Positions 16,550 to 25,113 of a DNA stretch of 64,000 nucleotides are shown one piece after another (the first letter of the stretch is position 1; the number at the start of each line of letters is the position of its first letter). The notes beneath the pieces were generated by a model. The model did no database searches and had not been told where the DNA came from. It saw nothing but the letters and a program-made list of their open reading frames with translations. This DNA comes from DASVEE01 sp036380735 (GTDB lineage Bacteria > Acidobacteriota > Thermoanaerobaculia > Gp7-AA8). The position numbers and the translations under genes are program-made. The stretch covers positions 62,001 to 126,000 of the forward strand of contig DASVEE010000012.1 of the NCBI GenBank assembly GCA_036380735.1. Reading direction: 5' to 3'.

Positions 16550-19000
16550 ATGGCTAAACGTTCGCGCATCAAAGACTTTCTCTGGCGGCACTCGGCCGGT
16601 ATCGCGTTCCTGGTGATGATCGCCTTCGTCGCGTTCATCGGCTTCATCGGCTACACCTACGTCGTCATCACGAAGAAATTCGACTCGGCGCGGCGGTGGG
16701 ACCTTCCCAGCCGCGTCTACTCCGACCACACGGCGCTCGTGCCGGGCACGACCATCCCCAAGTCGCTGCTCGAGCCGAAGCTGAACCATGTCGGCTACCG
16801 CGAGGTCAAAGCGCGTGTCGCCAATCCCGGCGAGTACCGCTTCGTCGAGGGCGACCTCGAGCTCTTCCTCAACAACTTCGAATATCCCGACATGGAGTTC
16901 CACGCCATGCCGGTGCTCATCGACTTCGACGGCGCCACGGTGCGCGGCATCCGCCGCCTCACCGACAACGCGAGCCTCCGCGGCGTGCGCATCGAGCCGG
17001 AGCTCATCACCTCGATCTACAACAACGAGATGGAGGACCGCGTCCCCATCTCCCTCGACGCCGTGCCGAAGGTGCTGACGGACGCGATCATCGCGACCGA
17101 GGACCGGAACTTCTACAACCATGAAGGGATCTCGCTGCGGGGCATCATTCGCGCGATCGTCACCGACATCAAACAGGGGTCGCTCGCGGCCGGCGGCTCG
17201 ACGCTGACGCAGCAGCTCGTCAAGAACCTCTACCTCAATCCGGAGCGCACCTTCCGCCGCAAGGCGATGGAAGCGGTGATGGCGCTGTTGCTCGAAGCGC
17301 GCTATTCGAAGGAAGAGATCCTCGAGGCCTACCTCAACGAAATCTACCTCGGGCAGAACGGCTCCGTGCAGATCATCGGCGTCGAGCAGGCCTCGCAGGT
17401 CTACTTCGGCAAGCACGCCGCGTACGTGACGGCGGGGGAGGCGGCGACGCTCGCCGGCATGATCCGCTCGCCGAACGTCCTCTCGCCGCTCAAGTACCCC
17501 CAGCGCGCGCAGCCGCGCCGCGACGTCGTCCTCAACCTCATGAAGGAGCAGGGGAAGCTGACGGAGGAGGAGTTCGAGCTCGCCATCTCGGCGCCGCTCG
17601 CCGTGACCAAGTTCCCGCGCACCTCGCGCAGCGCGCCGTTCTTCGTCGATCTCGTGCTCAAGCAGCTCAACGAGACGTATCCCGAGACGCAGCTCAAGAC
17701 CGAAGGGCTGCGCATCTTCACGACGCTCGACACGATCATGCAGCGCTCGGCCGAGCAGTCGCTCGACACCGGGATCGCCAACCTCACGAAGAAGTACTCG
17801 CACATCCGCAAGTCGGCGACGCCGCTCGAAGGCGTCGTGCTGACCATCGAGCCCGGCACCGGCTACGTGAAGGCGCTGGTCGGCGGACGCAATTACTCGC
17901 GGACGCAGTTCAACCGCGCGATCCAGGCCAAGCGCCAGCCCGGCTCGCTCTTCAAGCCGTTCGTGTACGTGACGGGGATGGACCCCGCGCGCCGGCACGA
18001 GGCGCTGACCGCGTCGACGGTGCTCGACGATTCGCCGATCGCCGTCCCCGCGGGGAACGCGATGTGGCGCCCGCAGAACTACGACAACCGTTTCCACGGC
18101 CGCGTCACCGTGCGTGAGGCGCTGGCGCACTCGTACAACATCCCGGCGGTGCGCGCGGCGATCAACGCGGGCGTGCCGAACGTGATCAGGACGGCGACGA
18201 ACATCGGCGTCGAGAGCCGGTTGCAGCCGTATCCCTCGGTGTCGCTCGGCTCGTTCGAAGTGACGCCGCTCGAGATCGCCTACGCCTACTCCGTCTTCGC
18301 CAACCTCGGCGTGAAAGCCGAGCCGGTCTCCATCCTGGCCGTCGTCACCCGCGACGGGAAGCTGCTCGAGAACAAGCAGGTGAAGATGAAGCGTGTGGCG
18401 CCGGCCAGCGTCACGTACGTGATGAACGACGTGCTGAAGGACGTGCTTCGCTACGGCACCGCCGGCCGCGCGCGCTCCCTCGGCTTCCAGCGTGCCTTCG
18501 CGGGGAAGACGGGGACGACGAACAACTACCGCGACGCGTGGTTCATCGGCTACTCGCCGCGCATCCTGTCGCTGGTGTGGGTCGGCTTCGACGACGGCCA
18601 CAGCACGCGCCTCGCCGGCGGCGACGCCTGCCTGCCGATCTGGACGTCGCACATGAACCGCGTCAGCGGCCTGATCCCCGACGTCGACTGGCGCCGCCCG
18701 GAGGACGTCGTGGAACGGGAGATCGATTCGTTCTCCGGGATGCTGGCCACGCCGTACTGCCCGACGACGTCGACCCGCTCCGAGGTGTTCGTCGTCGGGA
18801 CGGAGCCGCCGAGCGTCTGCCCCCTCCACGCCGGCAGCGGCGAGCCCAGCCCCTGGTGGCGCAGCGACGAGCCGCAGATGGCCGAAGACCAGCCCCCCAC
18901 CGACGAAACGGCCCCGCCAGCCGTACAGCAGGAGCAACAGCGCAAAAAACGCGACGAAAACGCCGTGAAAAGGCTGTTGCGAAGAATTTTCGGGGATTAG
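16550..19000 (+). CDS. mrcB: Class A penicillin-binding protein, PBP1b-type
   Basis: An 816-residue bifunctional peptidoglycan synthase. A single N-terminal membrane helix (about 16-40) is followed by a UB2H-like segment (SRVYSDHTALVPG...), which favours the PBP1b group. The GT51 transglycosylase has Glu184 in EDRNFYNHEG and TQQLVKNLYL. The transpeptidase has the nucleophile Ser466 in SLFK, then SYN, then KTGT (AGKTGTT). The C-terminal tail is charged and disordered. It polymerises and crosslinks glycan strands in the periplasm. The start has no strong Shine-Dalgarno. It is the only gene in its transcription unit. Confidence 0.93.
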   Translation: MAKRSRIKDFLWRHSAGIAFLVMIAFVAFIGFIGYTYVVITKKFDSARRWDLPSRVYSDHTALVPGTTIPKSLLEPKLNHVGYREVKARVANPGEYRFVEGDLELFLNNFEYPDMEFHAMPVLIDFDGATVRGIRRLTDNASLRGVRIEPELITSIYNNEMEDRVPISLDAVPKVLTDAIIATEDRNFYNHEGISLRGIIRAIVTDIKQGSLAAGGSTLTQQLVKNLYLNPERTFRRKAMEAVMALLLEARYSKEEILEAYLNEIYLGQNGSVQIIGVEQASQVYFGKHAAYVTAGEAATLAGMIRSPNVLSPLKYPQRAQPRRDVVLNLMKEQGKLTEEEFELAISAPLAVTKFPRTSRSAPFFVDLVLKQLNETYPETQLKTEGLRIFTTLDTIMQRSAEQSLDTGIANLTKKYSHIRKSATPLEGVVLTIEPGTGYVKALVGGRNYSRTQFNRAIQAKRQPGSLFKPFVYVTGMDPARRHEALTASTVLDDSPIAVPAGNAMWRPQNYDNRFHGRVTVREALAHSYNIPAVRAAINAGVPNVIRTATNIGVESRLQPYPSVSLGSFEVTPLEIAYAYSVFANLGVKAEPVSILAVVTRDGKLLENKQVKMKRVAPASVTYVMNDVLKDVLRYGTAGRARSLGFQRAFAGKTGTTNNYRDAWFIGYSPRILSLVWVGFDDGHSTRLAGGDACLPIWTSHMNRVSGLIPDVDWRRPEDVVEREIDSFSGMLATPYCPTTSTRSEVFVVGTEPPSVCPLHAGSGEPSPWWRSDEPQMAEDQPPTDETAPPAVQQEQQRKKRDENAVKRLLRRIFGD

Positions 19001-19015
19001 GCGCCCGCCGCACGG

Positions 19016-19353
19016 CCGGTTTTCGGTTGTTGGTTGTCGGTTTTTGGTGCTGCGCTGTGCGGCGTGGTACGCCTGGGCGGTACGGCGGATAGGACGGATA
19101 GGACCTATAGGACGGATAGGACCCATAGGACAAAACCACATTGCGGCCCCCGACCCGCCGGTGGATGGGGGGCGGCATGGCCAAAACGGCACAAGGCCCC
19201 AACCGCCTATGCCCCGGGTGGGGGCATGTGGGTTTGTCCTATCCGTCCTATAGGTCCTATCCGTCCTATTCGTCCTATCCGCCGTATCGCCCCAGGCCAA
19301 ACACCGCGCACAGCGCAGCACCAAAAACCAAAAACCGAAAACCAACAACCGGC
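19016..19353. repeat. Nested composite: family B outside, family A inside
   Basis: From the outside in: family B left arm (19016-19048), GTGCTGCGC core segment, family A left arm (about 19085-19133), a unique centre of about 100 bp, family A right arm (about 19234-19280), the mirrored core segment GCGCAGCAC, and family B right arm (to 19350). The arms pair over about 120 bp with a few mismatches, making it the largest inverted repeat in the window. It takes up most of the 437-nt gap between mrcB and mlaE; no gene is seen. Confidence 0.9.
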
Positions 19354-19437
19354 CGGCTGGGGGGCGCCGGGCAGCCCAATTGCAGAGCTCCCTCGCCGGA
19401 GCAATAGAACCTCGCAGCCCCCGCGTTTCGTTGTCCG

Positions 19438-20253
19438 ATGACCGATACCGCCCTTGGCCAGGCGCCAGCCAGCGAGCCGAACCTGTTGTCGCGTCTGCGT
19501 CGACGGGCCGAAGGTGCGTTCATCGAGGTCGGCGGGCTGGCCGACCTGGCGCGCGAGACGGTGGTGCAGCTCCGCCGCGGGCCGCTCGAGAAGCAGCTCT
19601 TCCTCCAGCAGCTCGATCAGGTCGGCGTGCGGTCGCTCTCCATCGTGATCATCACCTCCGCGTTCATCGGGATGGTGCTGGCGCTGCAGACGGCGGTCTC
19701 GCTGGCCGATTTCGGCGGGAAGCTGTTCATCGGCAAGGTCGTCTCCCTCTCCCTCGTGCGCGAGCTCGCGCCGGTCCTCATGTCGCTGATGGTCGGCGGC
19801 CGGGTCGGCGCCGGCATGGCGGCGGAGATCGGGACGATGAAGGTCACGGAGCAGATCGATGCACTCCGCGCGCTGGCGACGAACCCGGTGCGGAAGCTCG
19901 TCGTGCCGCGCGTGCTGGCGACGACGCTGATGTTCCCGCTGCTCACGATCATCTCCTGCGCCCTCGGCATCCTCGGCGGCGGCCTGATCGCGGTGGCGAA
20001 CCTGCACCTCAGCGCGAACTTCTACCTCCGCAGCGTCATCGAGACCATCGGCTACAACGACCTCGCGTCCGGCGTCGGGAAGACGTTCTTCTTCGGCTTC
20101 GCCATCTCGCTGATCGCCTGCTACAACGGCTTGAACACGTCCGGCGGTGCCGACGGCGTGGGACGCTCGACGACGATCACCGTCGTCACCGGCGCGATCA
20201 CCGTTTTGATCATGGACTTTTTTCTCACTAAGCTCTTCCTCGCCCTCTTCTGA
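19438..20253 (+). CDS. mlaE: MlaE-family permease of an MCE lipid transporter
   Basis: A 271-residue polytopic inner-membrane protein of the MlaE (DUF140) family, with the conserved run GRVGAGMAAEIGTMKVTEQIDAL and several hydrophobic segments. It forms the membrane channel of an ABC transporter that moves phospholipids between inner and outer membranes. Its stop overlaps the ATG of the ATPase gene (ATGA-type overlap), then an MCE protein follows, so the unit is mlaE-mlaF-mlaD. This implies a diderm envelope. Start ATG 19438 gives the usual length plus a short hydrophilic N-terminus. Confidence 0.93.
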   Translation: MTDTALGQAPASEPNLLSRLRRRAEGAFIEVGGLADLARETVVQLRRGPLEKQLFLQQLDQVGVRSLSIVIITSAFIGMVLALQTAVSLADFGGKLFIGKVVSLSLVRELAPVLMSLMVGGRVGAGMAAEIGTMKVTEQIDALRALATNPVRKLVVPRVLATTLMFPLLTIISCALGILGGGLIAVANLHLSANFYLRSVIETIGYNDLASGVGKTFFFGFAISLIACYNGLNTSGGADGVGRSTTITVVTGAITVLIMDFFLTKLFLALF

Positions 20254-21080
20254 TGACCGACGCCGTAATCAACGATCGCCGTGCCGTCGAGCGAGGCACG
20301 CCGGACCGCCGCAAACATGCGCGGGAGCCGTTCGTCGAGTTCCACGACCTGTACAAGGCGTACGGCCCGAAGGCCGTCCTGCGCGGCGCCAGCCTCACCG
20401 TCTACCGCGGCGAGGTCCTGGTGATCCTGGGCGGCTCCGGCACCGGCAAGTCGGTCACGCTGCGGCACATGCTCGGGCTCGAAGCGCCCGACGCGGGCCG
20501 CGTGGTCGTGGAAGAAGAGGACATCACCGATCTTCCGGAAGAGGAGCTGTACCGCGTCCGCAAGAAGTTCGGGATGCTGTTCCAGAGCGGCGCGCTGTTC
20601 GACTCCATGACCGTGTTCGAGAACGTGGCGTTCCCGCTGCGCGAGCACACGGACATGTCGGACGACGAGATCGCGCGCGTCGTGCGCGAGCGGCTGGAGC
20701 TGGTGAGCCTGCCGAACGCCGAGCACCTCATGCCGGTCGACCTGTCGGGCGGCATGCGCAAGCGCGTCGGCCTGGCGCGCTCGATCGTGCTCGATCCGAA
20801 GATGATTCTGTACGACGAGCCGACGACCGGACTCGATCCGATCACGGCACACAAGATCAATGAGCTGATCATCGATCTGCAGTCGAAGCTCAACGTCACC
20901 TCGGTCGTCGTGACGCACGACATTCAGTCGGCGTTCATGGTCGGCGACCGCATCGCGTTCCTCAACAAAGGCGTATTCGAATGGGTAGGGTCGATGGACG
21001 AAGCGCGCAACTCCGACCACCCGATGCTGCGGGAGTTCCTCGTGACATCGGCGGTGGCGTCCGCGCAGCCGACCCGCTGA
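20253..21080 (+). CDS. mlaF: MlaF-type ABC ATPase of the lipid transporter
   Basis: A 275-residue ATP-binding subunit. Walker A is GGSGTGKS, the signature is LSGGMRKRVGLARS (the GGM wording is typical of MlaF/Ttg2A) and Walker B is MILYDEPTTGLDP. An extra N-terminal tail of about 25 charged residues precedes the fold. It energises the MlaE channel. The start codon overlaps the mlaE stop, and mlaD begins 12 bases after the stop, so the three are co-translated. Confidence 0.95.
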   Translation: MTDAVINDRRAVERGTPDRRKHAREPFVEFHDLYKAYGPKAVLRGASLTVYRGEVLVILGGSGTGKSVTLRHMLGLEAPDAGRVVVEEEDITDLPEEELYRVRKKFGMLFQSGALFDSMTVFENVAFPLREHTDMSDDEIARVVRERLELVSLPNAEHLMPVDLSGGMRKRVGLARSIVLDPKMILYDEPTTGLDPITAHKINELIIDLQSKLNVTSVVVTHDIQSAFMVGDRIAFLNKGVFEWVGSMDEARNSDHPMLREFLVTSAVASAQPTR

Positions 21081-21092
21081 AGCAAAACGACT

Positions 21093-22454
21093 ATGGCGAA
21101 AAAGACCAAAGAGAAAAGCATGCGCGTGGGCCTGCTGGTCAGCGGCGCACTGCTGATCCTGATGATCTTCCTCTTCTTCATCGGATCGGAGCAGAAGATC
21201 TTCGCGCGCAAGAACGAGTACCGCGTGGAGCTGGAGAACGTCAGCGGCCTCGCGCAGGGCAACCCGGTGAAGATGTCGGGCGTGACGATCGGCGTCATCG
21301 GCGACATCCGCCTGCCGCGCGATCCGGCGTCGAAGAGCGTCGAGCTGTCGGTGATGATCGACCGCAAGTTCGCCGAGCGCGTGCGCGGCGATTCGCGCGT
21401 GCGCCTCAAGAAGCTCGGCCTGCTCGCCGGCGACTCCTACATCGACGTGACGCCCGGCAGCCCCCGCTTCCCCGCGATGGAGCCGGGCTCGCTGATCCCG
21501 TCGCAGCGGCAGACGAACGTCGACCAGCTCTTGTCGTCGGGTGAAGACCTCGTCGACAACCTCGTGCAGATCTCCTATTCATTGAAGAACATCCTCGGCC
21601 GGGTCGACCGCGGCGAAGGTCTCATCGGCGAGCTGACCTCGACCCCCGAGACGAAGCAGCGCATCACCGACACGTTCCTCACCACGCTCAACAAAACGAA
21701 CGCCGCGCTCACCCACATGGAGAGCGGCAAGGGCGTTCTCGGGAAGCTGATCTACGACGACCAGTACGCCGAGCATCTGACGGTGTCGGTCGGCGACGCC
21801 GCGCGCTCGCTGGCCACGATCACCGCCAGCGTGCAGGGAAGCTTCGACGACGGCAAGGGACTCCTGCCGACGCTGCTCAACGATCCGGAAGGGTCGCGCC
21901 GCGTCAACGAGCTCGTGGAAAACCTGCGCCTCGCCTCCGTCAACCTGACGACGTTCACCGACACGATGTCGAAGGGCGAAGGACTCGTGCCGCGCCTCCT
22001 CAACGACCGTGCGTACGGCGATCAGGCGCTGGCCGAGTTCACCACGCTCGTGCAGCAGCTCAACCAGATCGTCTCGCGCATCAACAACGGCGAAGGCACG
22101 GCGGGCCGCATCATCACCGACCCGTCGCTGTACGAGTCGGTCAACGACATCCTCATCGGCATCAACGAGTCGAAGCTGCTGCGCTGGCTGATCCGCAACC
22201 GCCAGCAGTCCGGTATCGAACGCCGCGCGCGCGAAGCGCAGAAAGCCCCCGCGCCGGTGCCGACGCCCGCGCCGATCACTGCGCCGACGACCGAAGCCAC
22301 CCCGGCGCCGATCCCGCCTCCGGCGGACACGGTGACGCCACCGGCGGAAACGACGCCGGTGCCGCCGGCGACGACGGATACGGCGCCGCCAGCGACGGCA
22401 GTGCCGCCAACGACAGAGACGGCGCCGCCTTCGCCTGAGGCGATGTGGCAATAG
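21093..22454 (+). CDS. mlaD: MlaD-type MCE substrate-binding protein
   Basis: A 453-residue protein with one N-terminal membrane helix (about 10-30) and an MCE domain (YRVELENVSGLAQGNPVKMSG, about 40-120), then a long helical region and a Pro/Thr/Ala-rich tail (about 385-453). MCE proteins form hexameric rings that carry lipids across the periplasm; the long helical part could form a tunnel as in longer MCE proteins. The tail is unusual and could span or contact peptidoglycan. The TAG stop is itself the first TAGGAC unit of the 9-bp repeat that follows. Confidence 0.9.
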   Translation: MAKKTKEKSMRVGLLVSGALLILMIFLFFIGSEQKIFARKNEYRVELENVSGLAQGNPVKMSGVTIGVIGDIRLPRDPASKSVELSVMIDRKFAERVRGDSRVRLKKLGLLAGDSYIDVTPGSPRFPAMEPGSLIPSQRQTNVDQLLSSGEDLVDNLVQISYSLKNILGRVDRGEGLIGELTSTPETKQRITDTFLTTLNKTNAALTHMESGKGVLGKLIYDDQYAEHLTVSVGDAARSLATITASVQGSFDDGKGLLPTLLNDPEGSRRVNELVENLRLASVNLTTFTDTMSKGEGLVPRLLNDRAYGDQALAEFTTLVQQLNQIVSRINNGEGTAGRIITDPSLYESVNDILIGINESKLLRWLIRNRQQSGIERRAREAQKAPAPVPTPAPITAPTTEATPAPIPPPADTVTPPAETTPVPPATTDTAPPATAVPPTTETAPPSPEAMWQ

Positions 22455-22567
22455 GACAAATAGGACGAATAGGACCTGGGACGGATAGGACCCCCGGGCC
22501 GCCGGTCGTGGCCAGCAGCAGTGCTGTTGGCCACCCCCTGAGCCCTGGGCCCCGGGCCCTGAGCCCT
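22450..22567. repeat. Mixed element: family A left arm, family D right arm
   Basis: Four TAGGACGAA-type units start at the mlaD stop. A hairpin with arms GTGGCCA and TGGCCAC (22507-22533) follows, then AGCCCTG/GGGCCC heptamers of family D (22535-22567). The left and right halves belong to different families. About 50 bp downstream is the ribosome site of ugd. Confidence 0.75.
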
Positions 22568-22632
22568 CGTCCTAATCTGCTACGATGCGCGCCGCGCCGC
22601 CAGGCGCGCGATCGCTTTCCCGGAGGAATCCA

Positions 22633-23958
22633 GTGGACATTGCAGTCATCGGCACGGGCTACGTCGGCCTCGTCACCGGCGCCGGCCTCGCCGACTTCGG
22701 CAACGACGTCATTTGCGTCGACGTCGACGTCAAGAAAATCGATGCGCTGAAGAAGGGCGTCATCCCCATCTACGAGCCTGGGCTCGACAAGCTGGTGAGC
22801 AAGAACGTCGACGAAGGACGTCTCCGCTTCACCACCGAGCTGGCCGACGCCATCCGCGCCAGCCGCGCGATCTTCATCGCCGTCGGGACGCCGCCGAAGG
22901 CCGACGGCTCCGCCGACCTCCGCTACGTCGAGCAGGTCGCGAACTCCATCGCCGAGCACATGAACGGGCCGAAGCTCATCATCACCAAGTCGACCGTGCC
23001 GATCGGCACCGGCCGCATGATCGAGCAGATCATCGAATCGCACGGCAACGGCCACAAAGCCTCCGTCGTCTCGAACCCCGAGTTCCTCCGCGAAGGCTCC
23101 GCCATCGAAGACTTCATGAAGCCCGATCGCGTCGTCATCGGCGCGTCCGACCCCGAGGCGGCGGAAGCGATGAAGGAGATCTACGCGCCGCTGCACTCGC
23201 TGGAGATCCCGTTCGTCGTGACGAACGTCGAATCGTCGGAGTTGATCAAGTACGCCGCGAACGGCTTCCTCGCCACGAAGATCACCTTCATCAACGAGAT
23301 CGCCGTCGTCTGCGAGAAGGTCGGCGCCAACGTGCAGGACGTCGCCCTCGGCATGGGCCTCGACTCGCGCATCGGACCGAAGTTCCTGCAGGCCGGTCCC
23401 GGCTTCGGCGGCTCCTGCTTCCCGAAAGACACCTCTGCGATGGCGGACATCGCCCGCCGCCAGGGCTACGACTTCCAGATCATGGAAGCGGTGCTGCGCG
23501 TCAACGACGACATCAAGGAGCGCATGGTGGTGAAGATCGCCGAAGCGCTCGGCGGCGACGTCAAAGGCAAGACCGTCGGCATCCTCGGACTCGCGTTCAA
23601 GCCGGAGACGGACGACATGCGCGACTCGCCGACGATCCCGGTCATCCAGGGCTTGCAGAAGCAGGGCGCCACGGTGCGCGCCTACGACCCGCAGGCGACG
23701 GAGAACGCGAAGACGATCTTCGAGCACCTCACGTACTGCAACGACGCGTACGAGACGGCCGAGGGGTGCGATGCGCTGGTGATTGCCACGGAGTGGAACG
23801 AATTTCGCGCGCTCAATTTCGAGCGGATCAAGAAGGCGCTGCGCCGTCCCGTGATCGTCGACCTGCGCAACGTGTATGACCCGCATCGCATGCGCGACCA
23901 CGGCTTCGAGTACTACTCGGTCGGCCGCGCGGAGGATGTGCGGAAAAGGGGCAAATAG
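22633..23958 (+). CDS. ugd: UDP-glucose 6-dehydrogenase
   Basis: A 441-residue NAD-dependent dehydrogenase oxidising UDP-glucose to UDP-glucuronate. The N-terminal Rossmann motif is IGTGYVGLVTGAGLAD; the catalytic Cys262 lies in GFGGSCFPKD; the C-terminal UDP-binding part contains LGLAFKPETDDMRDSP. The start is a GTG with a good GGAGGA seven bases upstream; the in-frame ATG further up (22585) precedes the ribosome site and was rejected. The next gene starts directly after the stop, so the product is probably passed to the decarboxylase. Confidence 0.96.
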   Translation: MDIAVIGTGYVGLVTGAGLADFGNDVICVDVDVKKIDALKKGVIPIYEPGLDKLVSKNVDEGRLRFTTELADAIRASRAIFIAVGTPPKADGSADLRYVEQVANSIAEHMNGPKLIITKSTVPIGTGRMIEQIIESHGNGHKASVVSNPEFLREGSAIEDFMKPDRVVIGASDPEAAEAMKEIYAPLHSLEIPFVVTNVESSELIKYAANGFLATKITFINEIAVVCEKVGANVQDVALGMGLDSRIGPKFLQAGPGFGGSCFPKDTSAMADIARRQGYDFQIMEAVLRVNDDIKERMVVKIAEALGGDVKGKTVGILGLAFKPETDDMRDSPTIPVIQGLQKQGATVRAYDPQATENAKTIFEHLTYCNDAYETAEGCDALVIATEWNEFRALNFERIKKALRRPVIVDLRNVYDPHRMRDHGFEYYSVGRAEDVRKRGK

Positions 23959-24894
23959 ATGGGTCGTGCATTGATCACCGGCGGTGCGGGCTTTCTCGGC
24001 TCGCACCTCTGCGAGTTGTTCCTCGCCAACGGTCATGAAGTCATCTGCATGGACAACTTCATCACCGGGAACCCGGCGAACATCCGGCACCTCATGGGGC
24101 TCGACAAGTTCGAGTTCGTGAAGTACGACGTCACGAACTACATCCACGTCGAGGGGCCGCTGGACTACGTCCTCCACTTCGCCTCGCCCGCCAGCCCGAT
24201 CGATTACCTGGAGAAGCCGATCCAGACGCTGAAGGTCGGCTCGCTCGGCACGCACAAGACGCTCGGCGTGGCCAAGGACAAAGGGGCGCGGTATCTCATC
24301 GCGTCGACGTCCGAGGTTTACGGCGATCCGCTGATTCACCCGCAGAAAGAGGACTACTGGGGGAACGTGAACCCGGTCGGTCCGCGCGGCGTGTACGACG
24401 AAGCGAAGCGCTTCGCCGAGGCGATGACGATGGCGTACCACCGCTTCCACGGCGTGGACACGCGCATCGTGCGCATCTTCAACACGTACGGTCCGCGCAT
24501 GCGCGTGATGGACGGCCGCGTCGTCCCCGCGTTCATCGCGCAGGCGCTGCGCAACGAGCCGCTGACGGTGTTCGGCGACGGCTCGCAGACGCGGTCGTTC
24601 TGCTACGTGACGGACCTGGTCGATGGCATCTACCGCCTGCTGATGTCGAACGAAACGCAGCCGACCAACATCGGCAACCCCTCGGAGATGACCGTCCTGC
24701 AGTTCGCGCAGGAGATCCAGCGCATCACCGGCACGAACGCCCCGATCGAGTTCCGTCCTCTGCCGGAAGACGACCCGAAGATCCGCCGCCCGGACATCAC
24801 CAAAGCGCGCAACATCCTTGGGTGGGAACCGAAGGTTCCGCTGGCGGAAGGGCTGCAGAAGACCATCGAGTATTTTCGGACTGTGGTGACCTAG
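23959..24894 (+). CDS. uxs: UDP-glucuronate decarboxylase (UDP-xylose synthase)
   Basis: A 311-residue extended short-chain dehydrogenase. It shows the NAD motif GGAGFLGSHL, the Y-x3-K pair in YDEAKRF, and the UXS-type wording FASPASPIDY and STSEVYGDPLIHPQ. It converts UDP-glucuronate to UDP-xylose via a 4-keto intermediate. It begins on the base after the ugd stop, and the pair forms a two-step route to UDP-xylose for envelope glycans. A DTDP-glucose dehydratase is less likely given the SASP-type segment. Confidence 0.92.
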   Translation: MGRALITGGAGFLGSHLCELFLANGHEVICMDNFITGNPANIRHLMGLDKFEFVKYDVTNYIHVEGPLDYVLHFASPASPIDYLEKPIQTLKVGSLGTHKTLGVAKDKGARYLIASTSEVYGDPLIHPQKEDYWGNVNPVGPRGVYDEAKRFAEAMTMAYHRFHGVDTRIVRIFNTYGPRMRVMDGRVVPAFIAQALRNEPLTVFGDGSQTRSFCYVTDLVDGIYRLLMSNETQPTNIGNPSEMTVLQFAQEIQRITGTNAPIEFRPLPEDDPKIRRPDITKARNILGWEPKVPLAEGLQKTIEYFRTVVT

Positions 24895-24910
24895 TAGAGG
24901 CGCCATGTCC

Positions 24911-25039
24911 GATAGGACCCCATAGGACAAATAGGACAAATAGGGGTCCAACCCGCCCAATGGCCGCAGGGTCCGAACGCCTATAGGTCCTATTTGTCCT
25001 ATAGGTCCTATGTCCTATCTGTCCTATTCGTCCTATTGT
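24911..25039. repeat. Family A 9-bp element with both arms
   Basis: Left arm with four units (24911-24949), a core of about 30 bp, right arm with six units (24980-25039). It fills the gap between uxs and the subtilisin gene. Confidence 0.88.
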
Positions 25040-25113
25040 TGATGGCGGCAGTGTGATCCACATCCCAGCCAAACGGCGCGCGCCGCTGTACGTTGGGTGC
25101 AGCACGGGTCCAA

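Noticed and set aside
16274..19348. 1,024-residue minus-strand ORF opposite mrcB
   Set aside because: Arg/Asp/Val-rich shadow ORF with repeat-derived ends and no recognisable domain.
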